Below are positions 46,380 to 54,947 of a DNA stretch of 64,000 nt, in pieces. A program made the position numbers and the translations under genes. The DNA comes from Methylobacterium sp. Leaf108. Its GTDB lineage: Bacteria; Pseudomonadota; Alphaproteobacteria; Rhizobiales; Beijerinckiaceae. Position 1 is the stretch's first letter, and every line of letters starts with the position of its first letter. The notes below the pieces were generated by a model that ran no database searches, had not been told where the DNA came from, and saw only the letters and a list, made by a program, of their open reading frames with translations. Location: contig NZ_LMND01000030.1 in NCBI RefSeq assembly GCF_001423265.1, positions 86,996 to 150,995 on the forward strand, in the 5' to 3' direction.

Positions 46380-46721
46380 ATGCGCGAGGACGGCAAGATC
46401 GATTATCTGGAACTGCCCGGCGGGACGCTCGGACCCGTGAAGGCGTTCTACGCGCAAGCGTTCGGGTGGACCTTCGTCGACTACGGACCCGCCTATTGCG
46501 CCTTTGACGAGGGGCTGGAGGGTGGCTTCGATGGCGATCCGCAGAAGGGGACCCGCGTGCCGCTCGCCGTCCTCTATGCGACGGATCTCGAAGCCATGCT
46601 GGTGCGGGTCGAGGCGGCCGGCGGCCTCGTCGTGAGGCCGATCTTCGCCTTTCCGGGTGGGCGGCGGTTCCATTTCCGCGATCCGGCCGGAACCGAGCTC
46701 GCGGTCTGGTCGGAGCGATGA
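46380..46721 (+). CDS. VOC (glyoxalase/bleomycin-resistance) family protein
   Basis: The 113-residue product has the vicinal oxygen chelate pattern: KIDYLELPGGTLGPVKAFYAQAFGWTFVDYGPAYCAF at the N-terminus and RPIFAFPGGRRFHFRDPAGTELAVWSE at the C-terminus, with H and E in likely metal positions. Its substrate cannot be predicted. The stop overlaps the start of the radical SAM gene (ATGA at 46718-46721), so the two are translationally coupled. Confidence 0.88.
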   Translation: MREDGKIDYLELPGGTLGPVKAFYAQAFGWTFVDYGPAYCAFDEGLEGGFDGDPQKGTRVPLAVLYATDLEAMLVRVEAAGGLVVRPIFAFPGGRRFHFRDPAGTELAVWSER

Positions 46722-47818
46722 CGGCGGCGGCGCGTACGTTCAAGGGGCGCGGCGCCACGGTCAATCCGGACGGACGCTACGAGGCGGCCCGGCACGAGGC
46801 CTTCGACGACGGCTGGGGTGGCGACGAGGCCCCGTCCGCCCCGCGCGCCGAAGTCCTGCGCGCCGAAGTCCTGCGTACCGAGGTCCTGCCGGAGGCCGCG
46901 CGCAGCATCATCACCCGCAACACCTCGCCCGACATCGCCTTCGACCGGTCGATCAACCCCTATCGTGGCTGCGAGCACGGTTGCGTCTACTGCTTCGCGC
47001 GGCCCAACCACGCCTACGTCGGCCTCTCGCCGGGGCTCGACTTCGAGACGCGGCTGTTCACCAAGCCGGATGCGGCCCGGCTGCTGGAGCGCGAGCTCGC
47101 GGCCCCCGGCTACCGCCCGGCCACCATCGCGCTGGGAACCGCCACCGACCCCTACCAGCCGATCGAAAGGACGCACCGCCTGACCCGGCAGGTGCTGGAG
47201 GTGCTGGCGCGCGCCCGGCATCCCGTGGGTATCGTCACGAAATCGAATCTCGTCACCCGCGACATCGACATCCTGTCGGACATGGCCGAGATGGGCCTCG
47301 TGAAGGTGGCGATGTCGGTGACGACCCTCGATCCGGCCCTGGCCCGCCGGATGGAGCCGCGCGCACCGCATCCGGAACGGCGCCTCGACGCGATCCGGCA
47401 ACTGACGGCGGCGGGTATTCCGGTTCTCGTCATGGTGGCGCCGATCATCCCCTCGCTCAACGACCACGACATCGAGGCGATCCTGGCGCGGGCGCGGGAC
47501 TGCGGCGCGATGGAAGCCCGTCACGTCCTGCTGCGCCTGCCGCTCGAACTCGACGACCTCGTCGGCGACTGGTTGAGTGCGCATTACCCCGGCAAGAAGC
47601 GGCACGTGATGTCCCAGGTCCGCCAGGCGCGCGGCGGCAAGGCCTACGACGCCGCCTTCGGCCGGCGCATGACCGGTGCCGGTCCCTATGCCGAGCTGAT
47701 CGCGGAGCGGATGCGGCTCGCGCGAAAACGCTTGGGCTACCGCGAGACCCGCGTCCCGCTGCGGACCGACCTGTTCGTCAGACCCTCCCGCGACGGCGCC
47801 CAGCTCAGCCTGCTGTGA
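46718..47818 (+). CDS. PA0069-family radical SAM protein
   Basis: The 366-residue product carries the 4Fe-4S Cys triad C85, C89, C92 in YRGCEHGCVYCFARP. FETRLFTKPDAARLLEREL, IALGTATDPYQPIERTHRLTRQVLEVL and VGIVTKSNLVTRDIDIL follow, typical of the SplB-related PA0069 group of unknown substrate. Residues 43-57 contain a threefold pentapeptide repeat (RAEVL, RAEVL, RTEVL), encoded by a 15-bp tandem repeat. It is coupled to the upstream VOC gene and its end overlaps convergent rnhB by 14 bases. Confidence 0.92.
   Translation: MTAAARTFKGRGATVNPDGRYEAARHEAFDDGWGGDEAPSAPRAEVLRAEVLRTEVLPEAARSIITRNTSPDIAFDRSINPYRGCEHGCVYCFARPNHAYVGLSPGLDFETRLFTKPDAARLLERELAAPGYRPATIALGTATDPYQPIERTHRLTRQVLEVLARARHPVGIVTKSNLVTRDIDILSDMAEMGLVKVAMSVTTLDPALARRMEPRAPHPERRLDAIRQLTAAGIPVLVMVAPIIPSLNDHDIEAILARARDCGAMEARHVLLRLPLELDDLVGDWLSAHYPGKKRHVMSQVRQARGGKAYDAAFGRRMTGAGPYAELIAERMRLARKRLGYRETRVPLRTDLFVRPSRDGAQLSLL
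46845..46889 (+). repeat. 15-bp tandem repeat within the radical SAM gene
   Basis: Three copies of a 15-base unit (first two identical, beginning GCGCCGAAGTCCTGC; third varied) encode AEVLR-type pentapeptides near residue 45 of the radical SAM protein. The unit keeps frame, so copy number can vary without breaking the gene. Confidence 0.85.
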
Positions 47819-48425
47819 CACCGGGGAGCTGAGCGTAGCGGCGGGTGAAACTGATGCGGTGGTGTGGGGTGCGCCCGAGGCTGGCGAGGCCCGCCAGATG
47901 GGTGCGGGTGCCGTAGCCGACGTTGCTGTCCCAGCCATAGGACGGGTAGCGGACGGCCAGGGCCCGCATCAGGGCGTCGCGCACCGTCTTGGCCAGGATG
48001 GAGGCGGCGGCGATCTGGGGCACCAGCCGGTCGCCTCCGACGATCGCCGTGCAGGGCCGGTCGAGCCCCGGGATGGGATCGCGGCCGTCCACCATCACGG
48101 GGCCGTCGAGGCCGAGACCGACGACGGCGCGGCGCATGGCGTCGAGCGTGGCGGCGCGCACGTTGATCCGTTCGACGAGGGCGCGGGAGCCGGCGGCCAG
48201 CGCGATACGCGCGCAGGCCCGGATCTCCGGCGCCAGCGCCTCGCGGGTCGCGCGGTCGAGGCGCTTGCTGTCGTCCAGGCGTCCCAGCACCGACGGCGGG
48301 ATCGCGGCGGGATCGAACCAGACCGCCGCCACCACCACCGGCCCGCACAGGGCCCCGCGCCCGACCTCGTCGCAGCCGACGACGGCGGGATAGCGGCCGG
48401 GCGACGCGGGATCGAAGGGAGGCAT
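47805..48425 (-). CDS. rnhB: ribonuclease HII
   Basis: The 206-residue product is RNase HII. AVVGCDEVGRGALCGPVVVAAV carries D19 and E20, followed by VDGRDPIPGL, GDRLVPQIAAASILAKTVRDALM (active-site Asp), and YPSYGWDSNVGYGTRTHLAGL. It cuts RNA in RNA-DNA hybrids, including single ribonucleotides in DNA. Its 3' end overlaps the convergent radical SAM gene. Confidence 0.96.
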   Translation of the reverse strand: MPPFDPASPGRYPAVVGCDEVGRGALCGPVVVAAVWFDPAAIPPSVLGRLDDSKRLDRATREALAPEIRACARIALAAGSRALVERINVRAATLDAMRRAVVGLGLDGPVMVDGRDPIPGLDRPCTAIVGGDRLVPQIAAASILAKTVRDALMRALAVRYPSYGWDSNVGYGTRTHLAGLASLGRTPHHRISFTRRYAQLPGVTAG

Positions 48426-48490
48426 GAGAACCGTCGCGCGAAGAACGAGCCCCGGGGCCGAACCGCTCGTCCGGCAGGGACAGGGATCGT

Positions 48491-49555
48491 CTAACGGGGC
48501 TCGACCGAACCGACAACGGCGGGCGCGACGCGCTCGCGCCGTCGCGCGGGCAGCCCGTGGGCGCGCTCGATGTTGCCGAAGAACTGCCGCGCGCTCTCGG
48601 TCCAGGTGTAGCGCAAGGCCTCCGTCCGGCAGGTCTTGCGCGGGATGTCGAGGGCCGCCAGGGCCGCCTTGCGCAGATCCGCGTCGAGCACGCCGGCGTC
48701 GGTGCCGCCGATCACGTCGAGGGGGCCGGTGACCGGGTAGGCGGCCACGGGCACGCCGGAGGCCAGAGCCTCCAGGAGCACGATGCCGAAGGTGTCGGTG
48801 AGGCTCGGGAACACGAAGACATCGGCGGCGGCGTAGACCGCGGCGAGGCCGGCGCCGGTCCGCATCCCGAGGAAGCGGGCGGCCGGGTAGAGCGAGGCCA
48901 GCCTGGCGCGGTCCGGACCGTCGCCGACCACGACCTTGCTGCCAGGCAGATCGAGGTCGAGGAAGGCCGCGATGTTCTTCTCGACGGCGACACGGCCCAC
49001 GAAGAGGAAGACGGGGCGCGGCAGGCCGGCCAGCGCGTCGCTCTCCTGAGGCCGGAACAGGTCAGTGTCGACACCGCGCGTCCAGCGCATCAGGCGCGTG
49101 AAGCCCCGCGCGGAGAGATCCTGCTCCAGGGACGGCGTGCTGACCATGGTGCCATTGGCGGCATCGTGGAAACGTCGCAGCCAGGCATAGCTCCAGGCTT
49201 CCGGCACCGGCAGTCGGGCGGAGAGGTATTCGGGAAAGCGGGTGTGGTAGCTCGTCGTGAAGGGCCGCCCCTGCGCCAGGCAGAGGCGGCGCGTGGCGTA
49301 GCCCACCGTCCCCTCGGTGGCGATGTGGACATGGGTCGGCGCGAACTGCGACCACAGCCGGGCGACCTTCGTGCGGGTCGCATAGGCGAGCCTGATCTCG
49401 GGGTAGCCGGGCAGCGGCAGGGACGCGAAGTTCTCGTGGGTGAGGAAGATCGTCTCGAAGCCGAAGGCGTGTCCCGCCGCGGCCATGTGCTCGAGGGAGC
49501 GCACGACGCCGTTGACCTGGGGGTGCCAGGCATCGGTGGCGATGAGCAGCCTCAC
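48491..49555 (-). CDS. GT4 glycosyltransferase, coupled to phosphoesterase
   Basis: The 354-residue product starts at GTG (RLLIATDAWHPQVNGVVRSLEHM) and has TSYHTRFPEYLSARLP, VDTDLFRP, FLFVGRVAVEKNIAAFLDLDLPGSKVVVGDGPDR, and VFVFPSLTDTFGIVLLEALASGVPVAA. This matches the MgtA-like alpha-mannosyl/glucosyltransferase group that glycosylates diacylglycerol or phosphatidylinositol-type lipids. The GTGA overlap with the phosphoesterase stop indicates coupling. The pair is conserved in many alphaproteobacteria; a role in membrane glycolipids is inferred. Confidence 0.88.
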   Translation of the reverse strand: MRLLIATDAWHPQVNGVVRSLEHMAAAGHAFGFETIFLTHENFASLPLPGYPEIRLAYATRTKVARLWSQFAPTHVHIATEGTVGYATRRLCLAQGRPFTTSYHTRFPEYLSARLPVPEAWSYAWLRRFHDAANGTMVSTPSLEQDLSARGFTRLMRWTRGVDTDLFRPQESDALAGLPRPVFLFVGRVAVEKNIAAFLDLDLPGSKVVVGDGPDRARLASLYPAARFLGMRTGAGLAAVYAAADVFVFPSLTDTFGIVLLEALASGVPVAAYPVTGPLDVIGGTDAGVLDADLRKAALAALDIPRKTCRTEALRYTWTESARQFFGNIERAHGLPARRRERVAPAVVGSVEPR

Positions 49556-50376
49556 GCGACGGCCCGCGCCCCGCCCCTGTCGACCGCGATGGTCACCGCG
49601 GAGGCGGCCTCGCGGGCGCGCAGGACGCTGGGATAATGCAGCACCTCCATGGTGCCGTCGTAATGCTCGACGATGGCCGTGCAGGATTCCACCCAGTCGC
49701 CGGTGTTGAGGTAGGTCAGCCCGTCGATCTGCCGGTTGGCGGCGTGGTGGATATGGCCGCAGATGACCCCGTCCGCCCCGACGCGCTTGGCTTCCGCCGC
49801 GAGCAGCTCCTCGAACTTGCCGATGAAGTTGACGGCGTTCTTCACCCTCAGCTTGGCCCAGGCCGAGAGCGACCAATAGGCCAGACCGAGGCGGCGGCGC
49901 ACGGTGTTGAGGTGCGTGTTGATGAAGAGCGCCGCCGTGTAGGCGCCATCGCCGAGGTAGGCGAGCCACTTGGCGTGGCGCACCACCATGTCGAACTGGT
50001 CGCCGTGGATGACGAGGTAGCGTTTGCCGTCGGCGGCCACATGCACGCGCTGGTCGGCGACCTCGATGCCGCCGAAGTGCGCGCCGAGGTAGTCGCGCAG
50101 GAACTCGTCGTGGTTGCCGGGCACGTAGATCAGGCTCGTGCCCTTGCGGACCTTGCGCAGCAGCTTCTGCACCACGTCGTTGTGGCTCTGGGGCCAGTAC
50201 CAGCCCGACTTCAGTTGCCATCCGTCGACGATGTCGCCGACGAGGTAGATCTCGTCGGCATCGTAGTCGCGCAGGAAGTCGAGCAGCAGGGCGGCCTGGC
50301 AGCCCTTGGTGCCCAGGTGCATGTCGGACAGGAAGAGCGTCCGGACACGGATCGCCTTCTCGTTGTCTTCGCTCAC
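49552..50376 (-). CDS. UDP-2,3-diacylglucosamine diphosphatase-like phosphoesterase
   Basis: The 274-residue product is a COG2908-type metallophosphoesterase: RTLFLSDMHLGTKG, IYLVGDIVDGWQLKSGWYWPQ, IYVPGNHDEF, VIHGDQFDMVVRH, and GVICGHIHHAANRQIDG give the complete metal set. Characterised relatives include LpxH; many alphaproteobacteria use LpxI instead, so the substrate may differ. The GTG start at 50376 has GGAG six bases upstream. Its stop overlaps the following glycosyltransferase. Confidence 0.88.
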   Translation of the reverse strand: MSEDNEKAIRVRTLFLSDMHLGTKGCQAALLLDFLRDYDADEIYLVGDIVDGWQLKSGWYWPQSHNDVVQKLLRKVRKGTSLIYVPGNHDEFLRDYLGAHFGGIEVADQRVHVAADGKRYLVIHGDQFDMVVRHAKWLAYLGDGAYTAALFINTHLNTVRRRLGLAYWSLSAWAKLRVKNAVNFIGKFEELLAAEAKRVGADGVICGHIHHAANRQIDGLTYLNTGDWVESCTAIVEHYDGTMEVLHYPSVLRAREAASAVTIAVDRGGARAVA

Positions 50377-50821
50377 GGGGATCTCCGGGCAGACGCGTCG
50401 TGCCGGAGCCAAACCGGATTCCCGTATCAGTTTGATGACGCGGCCCCACGCGGCGGCCCGAGCGCGCCCCGGGAAACCGGTCGTCGGCGGCCGCGTGCGG
50501 GCCCTCTGTTGCAGCGCAATTTTTTGAGTCGCGTGGACAAGTTTTTTCAGTTTTCCTTCACAGCGGAAGCTCGCCATATTGCCGGCGCGACAGGGGCGGC
50601 GCGAGCCGTCCCTTGCGCGCGGCCATCTCACGCCGGGTCGGCGTTTCGGGACGGAGCGGACGGAACCGGTGGACGGCGTTCTACGAACGCGACACCCGTA
50701 CGACGCTCTGGACTACAGGGATGGGCGCGCCGGGTCGTCACGACCCGTCGGCAGACAATCATCGTTCGAGGCGCCGCCACATCGCGGTCGCGAGACGCAC
50801 TGGGAACCGGAGACAATCATC
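50377..50821 (+). promoter_or_regulatory. upstream region of the serine-cycle cluster
   Basis: This 445-base region lies between divergent genes and must hold the sgaA promoter. A locally AT-rich stretch with T-tracts (50519-50557, AATTTTTT, GTTTTTTCAGTTTTCC) stands out from the GC-rich surroundings. Beside it, TTGC-AGC-GCAA (50509-50519) fits a LysR-type T-N11-A box. QscR, a LysR-family activator of the serine cycle, is known to bind upstream of sga; this assignment is inferred. Confidence 0.5.
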
Positions 50822-52030
50822 ATGGCGCCAACGAAACGGCCTGGTCGCAACCACCTCTTCGTGCCGGGCCCGACCAACATCCCCGACCGCGTGATGCGGG
50901 CGATGATCGTCCCCTCCGAGGATCACCGCTCGGTGGATTTCCCGGCGCTGACCAAGCCCCTGTTCGAGGACACCAAGATGGTGTTCGGTTCGACCGACGG
51001 CACCATCTTCCTGTTCCCGGCCTCCGGCACGGGCATCTGGGAATCCGCGCTCACCAACACCCTGTCGCGCGGCGACAAGGTGCTGACCTCGCGCTTCGGC
51101 CAGTTCAGCCATCTCTGGGTCGACATGGCCGAGCGCCTCGGCCTCGAGGTCATCGTCCAGGACGAGGAGTGGGGCACCGGCGCCGATCCTCAGCGGATCG
51201 AGGAGGCCCTGCGGGCCGACAAGAACCACGAGATCAAGGCCGTCATGACGGTCCACAACGAGACCGCCACCGGCGTCACCAGCGACATCGGTGCGGTGCG
51301 CAAGGCCATCGACGCGGCCGGCCACCCGGCGCTGCTGTTCGTGGACGGCGTGTCCTCGATCGGTTCGCTGCCGTTCTACGCCGACCAGTGGAAGGTCGAT
51401 TGCGCCATCGCCGGCTCCCAGAAGGGCCTGATGCTGCCGGCCGGCCTCGGCGTGATCTGCGTCAGCCAGAAGGCGCTCAAGGCCGCCGAGACCTCCTCGG
51501 GCAAGAACGACCGTCTCGCGGCCGTCTACTTCGCCTGGTCCGACCACCAGAAGCAGAACCCGGGCGGCTACTTCCCCTACACCCCGTCGCTGCCGCTGCT
51601 CTACGGCCTGCGCGAGGCGCTGGCCTGCATCAAAGAGGAAGGCCTCGAGAACGTCTATCACCGCCATCACGTGCTCGGCGAGGCGACCCGCCAGGCCGTG
51701 GCGGCCTGGGGCCTCAAGACCTGCGCCAAGGAGCCCAAGTGGAACTCCGACACGGTGACGGCGATCCTCGCTCCCGAGGGTGTCGACGCCGCCGCGATCA
51801 TCAAGCACGCCTACGTGCGCTACAACCTGGCGCTCGGCGCGGGCTTGAGCAAAGTGGCCGGCAAGGTGTTCCGCATCGGCCACGTCGGTGACCTGAACGA
51901 GCTCTCGTTGCTCGGCGCCATCGCCGGTGCCGAGATGTCGATGCTGGACAACGGCGTGAAGGTGCAGCCGGGCTCCGGCGTCGCCGCCGCCTCGAGCTAC
52001 CTGCGCGAGAACCCGCTGTTCAAGGCCTGA
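50822..52030 (+). CDS. sgaA: serine-glyoxylate aminotransferase
   Basis: The 402-residue PLP enzyme transfers the amino group of serine to glyoxylate, giving hydroxypyruvate and glycine in the serine cycle. It opens HLFVPGPTNIPDRVMRAM, has FPASGTGIWESALTN, LLFVDGVSSIGSLPF, and PLP-binding K201 in GSQKGLMLPAG. GGAG lies nine bases before the ATG. It is the first gene of the methylotrophy block and is followed by hprA, its product's reductase. Confidence 0.97.
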   Translation: MAPTKRPGRNHLFVPGPTNIPDRVMRAMIVPSEDHRSVDFPALTKPLFEDTKMVFGSTDGTIFLFPASGTGIWESALTNTLSRGDKVLTSRFGQFSHLWVDMAERLGLEVIVQDEEWGTGADPQRIEEALRADKNHEIKAVMTVHNETATGVTSDIGAVRKAIDAAGHPALLFVDGVSSIGSLPFYADQWKVDCAIAGSQKGLMLPAGLGVICVSQKALKAAETSSGKNDRLAAVYFAWSDHQKQNPGGYFPYTPSLPLLYGLREALACIKEEGLENVYHRHHVLGEATRQAVAAWGLKTCAKEPKWNSDTVTAILAPEGVDAAAIIKHAYVRYNLALGAGLSKVAGKVFRIGHVGDLNELSLLGAIAGAEMSMLDNGVKVQPGSGVAAASSYLRENPLFKA

Positions 52031-52135
52031 TCCGACCCCTCCCGGGGCCGGTCTCGACGACCGGCCCCGGACCTTCGACAGACCACGCGTTCGCGTTCGG
52101 CCGTGCCTCGCGCGGGGACGTCACCGAGAGTTTCC

Positions 52136-53080
52136 ATGACGCACAAAATCGTCTTCCTCGACCGTGAGTCCCTCGACGCCACCGTGCGCGAATTCAATTT
52201 CCCGCACGCGTACAAGGAATACGAGTCGACCTGGACACCCGACGAGATCGTCGAGCGGCTTCAGGGCGCGTCGATCGCGCTGATCAACAAGGTTCCGATG
52301 CGGGCCGACACCCTGGCGAGGCTGCCGGACCTCAAGCTGATCGCTGTGGCCGCCACCGGCACCGACGTCGTCGACAAGGCCGCCGCCAAGGAGCGCGGCA
52401 TCACCGTCGTCAACATCCGAAACTACGCCTTCAACACCGTGCCCGAGCACGTGATCGGACTGATGTTCGCCCTGCGCCGGGCCATCGTGCCCTACGCGAA
52501 CTCCGTGCGCCGGGGCGATTGGGCCAAGTCCACCCAGTTCTGCTATTTCGACTACCCGATCCACGACATCGCAGGTTCGACCCTGGGTATCGTCGGCTAC
52601 GGGGCGCTCGGCAAGTCCATCGCCAAGCGCGCCGAAGCCCTCGGCATGAAGGTCATCGCCTACGACGTGTTCCCGCAGGAAGGCCTCGTCGACTTAGAGA
52701 CGATCCTGACGGAATCGGACGTCATCACCCTGCACGCGCCGCTGACGCCCGAGACCCGCAACATGATCGGGCGCGAGCAGCTGGCGAAGATGAAGAAGAG
52801 CGCCATCCTCATCAACACCGCCCGCGGCGGCCTCGTGGACGAGGAGGCCCTGGCCGAGGCGCTCAAGGCCGGCACCATCGGCGGCGCCGGCTTCGACGTG
52901 GTGATGACCGAGCCCCCGAAGAACGGCAACATCCTGTGCGAGCTCGACCTGCCCAACCTCATCGTCACGCCGCATGTGGCCTGGGCGAGCAAGCAGGCCA
53001 TGCAGATCCTGGCCGACCAGCTGGTGGACAACGTCGAGGCCTTCGTGGCGGGCAAGCCTCAGAACGTGGTCGAGTCTTGA
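52136..53080 (+). CDS. hprA: hydroxypyruvate reductase (glycerate dehydrogenase)
   Basis: The 314-residue D-2-hydroxyacid dehydrogenase reduces hydroxypyruvate to D-glycerate with NAD(P)H. TLGIVGYGALGKSIAKRAEALG forms the dinucleotide fold. The catalytic set is visible: R in INTARGG, E in the GFDVVMTEPP segment, and H in VTPHVAW. Length equals that of Methylobacterium HprA. The ATG at 52136 is preceded by GAGAG; an ATG at 52103 in frame is less well placed. It follows sgaA by 105 bases. Confidence 0.97.
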   Translation: MTHKIVFLDRESLDATVREFNFPHAYKEYESTWTPDEIVERLQGASIALINKVPMRADTLARLPDLKLIAVAATGTDVVDKAAAKERGITVVNIRNYAFNTVPEHVIGLMFALRRAIVPYANSVRRGDWAKSTQFCYFDYPIHDIAGSTLGIVGYGALGKSIAKRAEALGMKVIAYDVFPQEGLVDLETILTESDVITLHAPLTPETRNMIGREQLAKMKKSAILINTARGGLVDEEALAEALKAGTIGGAGFDVVMTEPPKNGNILCELDLPNLIVTPHVAWASKQAMQILADQLVDNVEAFVAGKPQNVVES

Positions 53081-53306
53081 AGGGAGGCGGTACGATCGCG
53101 CCACCTGTCGGTCCTGGGCTGCGGAGCAGACCCCGGAACCCATAACCGTCGACGCGGCAGGATGGAGCACCCTCGGCGGCTTCGGAGTCCCGGTTCGCCC
53201 GTGCGGCGCCCCGGAACGACGACGCACCGACGCGCCCACGCCGACGTCCCGTAACGCCCAGTCGAAACGCCGACCGCTCAGCGATGCGGCCAGAGGATCC
53301 GAAGAC

Positions 53307-54170
53307 ATGACCAAGAAACTGCTGTTCCTGTTCGATACCGACGCGGTGCCCAGCGTGTTCGACACCGTTGTCGGCTACGACGGCGGCGCCGATCACATCA
53401 CCGGCTACGGCAACGTCACGCCCGAGAACGTCGGCGCGCTGGTGGACGGCACGATCTACACCCGCGGCGGTTCCGAGAAGAAGTCCACCGCGATCTTCGT
53501 CGGCGGCGGCAACATGGCCGCCGGCGAGGCGGTGCTGAAGGCGGTCAAGAAGCGGTTCTTCGGGCCCTTCCGCGTCTCGACGATGCTCGATTCCAACGGC
53601 TCCAACACCACGGCCGCCGCCGGCGTCGCGCTGGTGCAGAAGGCCGCCGGTTCGCTCCAGGGCAAGAAGGCCGTGGTGCTGGCCGGGACAGGCCCCGTCG
53701 GCATGCGCTCGGCCGCGCTGCTCGCCCAGGAAGGCGCCAGCGTGGTCCTGTGCGGGCGCTCGCTCGACAAGGCCCAGGCCGCCGCCGACCAGATCAACCA
53801 GCGCTTCAAGGTCGCGATCTCGGCGGCCGCGACGCCCGACGCCGCCTCCCGCGCCGCCATCGTGAAGGGCCAGAACCTGGTGTTCTCCGCCGGCGCCATC
53901 GGCATCGAGCTCCTCTCGGAAGCCGATTGGAAGGAAGAGGCCAGCATCGAGTTCATCGCCGACTACAACGCCCAGCCCCCGCTCGGCTTCGGCGGGATCG
54001 ACGCGATGGACAAGGCCAAGGAGCGCCACGGCAAGATCGTGTTCGGTGCGCTCGGCATCGGCGGCCTGAAGCTCAAGCTCCACCGCGCCTGCGTCGGCAA
54101 GCTCTTCGAGAGCACCGAGACGGTGTTCGACGCCGAGGAGATCTACGCCCTCGCCAAGTCGATGGCCTGA
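53307..54170 (+). CDS. mtdA: NADP-dependent methylene-tetrahydrofolate dehydrogenase MtdA
   Basis: The 287-residue product matches MtdA: KKLLFLFDTDAVPSVFDTVVGYDGGADHI at the start, AVVLAGTGPVGMRSAALLAQEG as the NADP site, and IDAMDKAKERHGKIVFGALGIGGLK. In Methylobacterium it oxidises methylene-H4F and can also use methylene-H4MPT, and it sits where assimilation and oxidation branch. It lies 226 bases after hprA, with a GC-rich leader, and 3 bases before fchA. Confidence 0.97.
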   Translation: MTKKLLFLFDTDAVPSVFDTVVGYDGGADHITGYGNVTPENVGALVDGTIYTRGGSEKKSTAIFVGGGNMAAGEAVLKAVKKRFFGPFRVSTMLDSNGSNTTAAAGVALVQKAAGSLQGKKAVVLAGTGPVGMRSAALLAQEGASVVLCGRSLDKAQAAADQINQRFKVAISAAATPDAASRAAIVKGQNLVFSAGAIGIELLSEADWKEEASIEFIADYNAQPPLGFGGIDAMDKAKERHGKIVFGALGIGGLKLKLHRACVGKLFESTETVFDAEEIYALAKSMA

Positions 54171-54173
54171 ACC

Positions 54174-54800
54174 ATGGCCGCCACCGAAACCATCCAGAAC
54201 TTCCTCGACGGTCTGGCGAGTTCGGCCCCGACCCCCGGTGGGGGTGGCGCCGCCGCCATCTCCGGCGCCATGGGCGCCGCACTCCTCAGCATGGTCTGCA
54301 ACCTGACCATCGGGAAGAAGAAGTACGTGGAGGTCGAGGAGGAGCTGAAGGGCATCCTCGTCCAGTCCGAAGCGTTGCGGGCCAAGCTCACGGGCATGAT
54401 CGCCGACGACGTCGAGGCGTTCGACGCGGTGATGGCGGCCTACGGGCTGCCCAAGGGCACCGACGAGGAGAAGGCCGCGCGCGCGGCCAAGATCCAGGAG
54501 GTGCTGAAGGTGGCCACCGACGTGCCGCTCGCCTGTTGCAAGGCCTGCCGCGAGGTCGTCGACCTCGCCCAGGCCGTAGCCGACAAGGGCAACCTCAACG
54601 TCATCTCGGATGCCGGGGTCGCCGTACTCTCGGCCTACGCCGGCCTGCGCAGCGCCGCGCTCAACGTCTACGTCAACGCCAAGGGCCTGGACGATCGCGG
54701 CTTCGCCGAACAGCGCCTGGCCGAACTCGAAGGTCTGCTCGGCGATGCGGGCGCGAAGAACGAAGCCATCTACGAGGTCGTGAAGACCAAGGTGAACTGA
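54174..54800 (+). CDS. fchA: methenyl-tetrahydrofolate cyclohydrolase
   Basis: The 208-residue protein of the cyclodeaminase/cyclohydrolase family has IQNFLDGLASSAPTPGGGGAAAISGAMGAAL at the start and a helical core with ADDVEAFDAVMAAYGLPK and VISDAGVAVLSAYAGLRSAALNVYVN. It interconverts methenyl-H4F and 10-formyl-H4F. It starts 3 bases after mtdA, so the two steps of C1 transfer are translated together. Confidence 0.97.
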   Translation: MAATETIQNFLDGLASSAPTPGGGGAAAISGAMGAALLSMVCNLTIGKKKYVEVEEELKGILVQSEALRAKLTGMIADDVEAFDAVMAAYGLPKGTDEEKAARAAKIQEVLKVATDVPLACCKACREVVDLAQAVADKGNLNVISDAGVAVLSAYAGLRSAALNVYVNAKGLDDRGFAEQRLAELEGLLGDAGAKNEAIYEVVKTKVN

Positions 54801-54884
54801 GCCGGTTCACTGTCCAAACTCAAGCATTCCGGCTGCTCTCAAGGCAGACTGAAAGAGAATGTAAAAAAATAAAAATGGCAAAGG

Positions 54885-54914
54885 CCTTTTCGTGAAGTCA
54901 AATTTACGAGAAGG
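54885..54914 (+). promoter_or_regulatory. 12-bp hairpin in the mtkA leader
   Basis: CCTTTTCGTGAA (54885-54896) can pair over all 12 positions with TTTACGAGAAGG (54903-54914), two of them G-U wobbles, around a six-base loop. It lies in the 147-base gap between fchA and mtkA, next to an unusually A-rich stretch (54862-54875). It ends 33 bases before the mtkA ATG. It could be a processing site, a translational control element, or, as near-palindromic DNA, an operator. Confidence 0.6.
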
Positions 54915-54947
54915 TCCGCGCCAAGGGAAGCGTCGAGGAGTGAGCAG

